A DNA stretch of 8,270 nucleotides from Bacteroidia bacterium. Lineage in GTDB: Bacteria; Bacteroidota; Bacteroidia; Bacteroidales; Paludibacteraceae. Position 1 is the stretch's first letter, and each line of letters begins with the position of its first letter. The notes beneath the pieces are model-generated. The model searched no databases. It was not told the origin of the DNA and saw only the letters and a program-made list of their open reading frames with translations. This document shows positions 4,757 through 8,270 of this stretch, piece by piece. The DNA lies in the NCBI GenBank assembly GCA_021152555.1, contig JAGKVE010000073.1, positions 1-8,270 on the forward strand, given 5' to 3'. Position numbers and translations under genes: made by a program.

Positions 4757-5995
4757 ATGTTAGACGCGTTTTTTAGAATTCACGATTTCTTGGTAGAACA
4801 CTCGTTCATGCCAATTAGAAGACAACTAATGGACGAGATAAACTGGGAGGATCGGTTGATTGCAATCAAAGGAGGTAGAGGGGTCGGAAAAACCGATTTC
4901 TTGCTATCGCGTGTTAAAGAAATTGAAACGGAATGGAACCGCCGGGTGGAGGAGGATGGCAGCGGTAAAAGAAAACGCAGGAAGGATGCCAAAGTCATTC
5001 GGCCCTGCCTGTACGTCAGCCTTAACGATTTTTATTTTACGGATCATACCATCGTAGAGTTGGCAAGCAAGTTCGTCCGTTCGGGGGGGCAATACCTCTT
5101 CCTTGATCAGCTCTTCAAATACCCCAACTGGTCAAAAGAACTGAGACGGTGTTATAATAAATATCCGACTTTGCACGTCGTTTTCTGTGCTACGCCTGTC
5201 ATGCCGATTGATGAGGATAACAATGTGCTCGCGGATATCGTCAAAACGTATAACTTGCGTGGCTTCTCGTTCCGCGAGTATCTCAACCTGCAGACGGGAC
5301 TCAGTCTGCGCTCGTATACCCTCGATGAAATTATCCATCGTAGTGCTTCCATCTCGCGCGAGATTTGCGAACGCGTCCATCCGCTGGATTACTTCAACGC
5401 CTATCTGGACCACGGTTATTATCCTTCCTATCTGGAGTCCAAGTCTTTTGAGTCCGAAGTGTTGAAGGTGATGAACAGCCAGCTGGAGGTGGATGTGCTG
5501 ATGATCAAGCAGATTGACGTGTCGTGTCTGCATAAACTGCGCAAATTGCTTTATATACTGATGCGTGAAGCACCCTGCGCGCTCAATGTTAGCAACATCT
5601 CTGAGGAAATCAAACTGAGCCGTGCAACTACAATGAACTATATCAAATACCTCAAGGATTCACGACTTATTAATTTGCTTTATTTGGAAGACAAGAATTT
5701 CCCGATGAAACCGACCAAGGTCTATATGCACAATACAAACCTGGCACGGATGATTTTTACACGCGAGATAGATAAAATGGATCTCTATGAAACCAATTTC
5801 TATACCGCTATTCATGGGCAGCACAAGGTCAATGCAACCGATAGAAGCGCAATGTTCATTGTGGATAATAAATATTTCTTCGACGTACGTGAGAAACCCT
5901 CTGCACGCGACACAATCCGTCCGACGGCTGTCGGGGAATTGGAACTCGGGCGCGGGAACCAGATACCGCTCTGGCTATTAGGATTCCTGTACTAG
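4757..5995 (+). CDS. P-loop ATPase of the AAA_14/DUF4143 type, with altered Walker B
   Basis: This 412-residue protein belongs to a family common in Bacteroidota whose biological role is largely unknown. The Walker A motif is GGRGVGKTDF (39-48; K45, T46). A Lys/Arg-rich stretch (about 70-82) separates it from the strand LYVSLNDFYF. The Walker B position reads YLFLDQLFKYPNW (113-125). In most relatives as I recall them the segment is LDEvhkYP.W, so Q118 replaces the catalytic Glu. The following sensor-like strand is VVFCATPV rather than the usual GSS type, and the usual Arg-containing segment before GFSFREYL (169-176) reads ADIVKTY. A winged-helix-like part (about 270-320, NVSNISEEIKLSRATTMNYI) and a DUF4143-like C-terminus (about 325-412, with KVYMHNTNL and FIVDNKYFFDV) follow. 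It has its own promoter. The stop codon TAG is the first three bases of an 8-bp tandem repeat. Nucleotide binding is likely; efficient hydrolysis is doubtful. Confidence 0.87.
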   Translation: MLDAFFRIHDFLVEHSFMPIRRQLMDEINWEDRLIAIKGGRGVGKTDFLLSRVKEIETEWNRRVEEDGSGKRKRRKDAKVIRPCLYVSLNDFYFTDHTIVELASKFVRSGGQYLFLDQLFKYPNWSKELRRCYNKYPTLHVVFCATPVMPIDEDNNVLADIVKTYNLRGFSFREYLNLQTGLSLRSYTLDEIIHRSASISREICERVHPLDYFNAYLDHGYYPSYLESKSFESEVLKVMNSQLEVDVLMIKQIDVSCLHKLRKLLYILMREAPCALNVSNISEEIKLSRATTMNYIKYLKDSRLINLLYLEDKNFPMKPTKVYMHNTNLARMIFTREIDKMDLYETNFYTAIHGQHKVNATDRSAMFIVDNKYFFDVREKPSARDTIRPTAVGELELGRGNQIPLWLLGFLY

Positions 5996-6027
5996 GCAAC
6001 TAGTCTACTAGTCTACTAGTCAACTAG
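5993..6027. repeat. Four tandem 8-bp units (TAGTCTAC) starting at the ATPase stop codon
   Basis: TAGGCAAC (5993-6000), TAGTCTAC (6001-6008), TAGTCTAC (6009-6016), TAGTCAAC (6017-6024) and a final TAG. The first TAG is the stop codon of the ATPase gene. The units create overlapping ACTAGT palindromes. The rest of the gap to 6073 is A-rich with no hairpin terminator and no convincing -7 box. Confidence 0.88.
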
Positions 6028-6072
6028 AAAACTGTTTCAAACAACAATAAAAAACAAATTATTATTAGTCTT

Positions 6073-8270
<2,198 letters not shown>

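Overview
The window reads as a chromosomal segment of an anaerobic member of the Bacteroidales (Bacteroidota). Three things support this. Four promoters carry the Bacteroidota-type -7 box (TAnnTTTG) with a TTG/TTTG -33 box. A secreted protein ends in what looks like a type IX secretion C-terminal sorting domain. The LigA, RuvC and pyruvate:ferredoxin oxidoreductase sequences resemble Bacteroidales versions. Genus cannot be fixed from sequence alone; an uncultured gut or rumen lineage is a guess.

Layout. Positions 1-2754 are a minus-strand operon: a secreted endonuclease/exonuclease/phosphatase-fold protein (2754-1216), then after a 16-base gap ligA (from 1199, running off the left edge). A compact divergent promoter region (2755-2888) separates it from plus-strand genes: a FtsB/DivIC-type division protein (2889-3191), a 54-residue two-helix membrane protein (3345-3509) and ruvC (3562-4194). 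Next come a 2[4Fe-4S] ferredoxin (4410-4574) with its own promoter and a strong terminator, a P-loop ATPase of the AAA_14/DUF4143 type (4757-5995) with its own promoter, and the first 732 codons of a one-chain pyruvate:ferredoxin oxidoreductase (from 6073, running off the right edge).

How the genes work together. LigA and RuvC serve DNA replication, repair and recombination, and the FtsB-like protein serves septum formation. The ferredoxin and the oxidoreductase form a plausible electron donor-acceptor pair for anaerobic pyruvate oxidation. No defence island, phage, CRISPR array, rRNA or tRNA was seen. Most of the window is ordinary housekeeping.

The unusual layer is repetitive DNA. Two copies of one short GC-rich palindromic element (core CCCTTGTGGGGAGG, followed by GGGTGGGGT) lie inside protein-coding genes, ligA and the oxidoreductase. 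They sit in opposite orientations relative to the coding strand, and both reading frames stay open. In addition, every plus-strand gap from 3192 to 6072 except the ferredoxin-ATPase one carries its own short tandem repeat (11, 8, 7, about 16 and 8 bases), one of which begins with the stop codon of the ATPase. The candidate undescribed phenomenon is therefore an ORF-invading palindromic repeat family in a repeat-rich Bacteroidales genome, rather than a new gene system.
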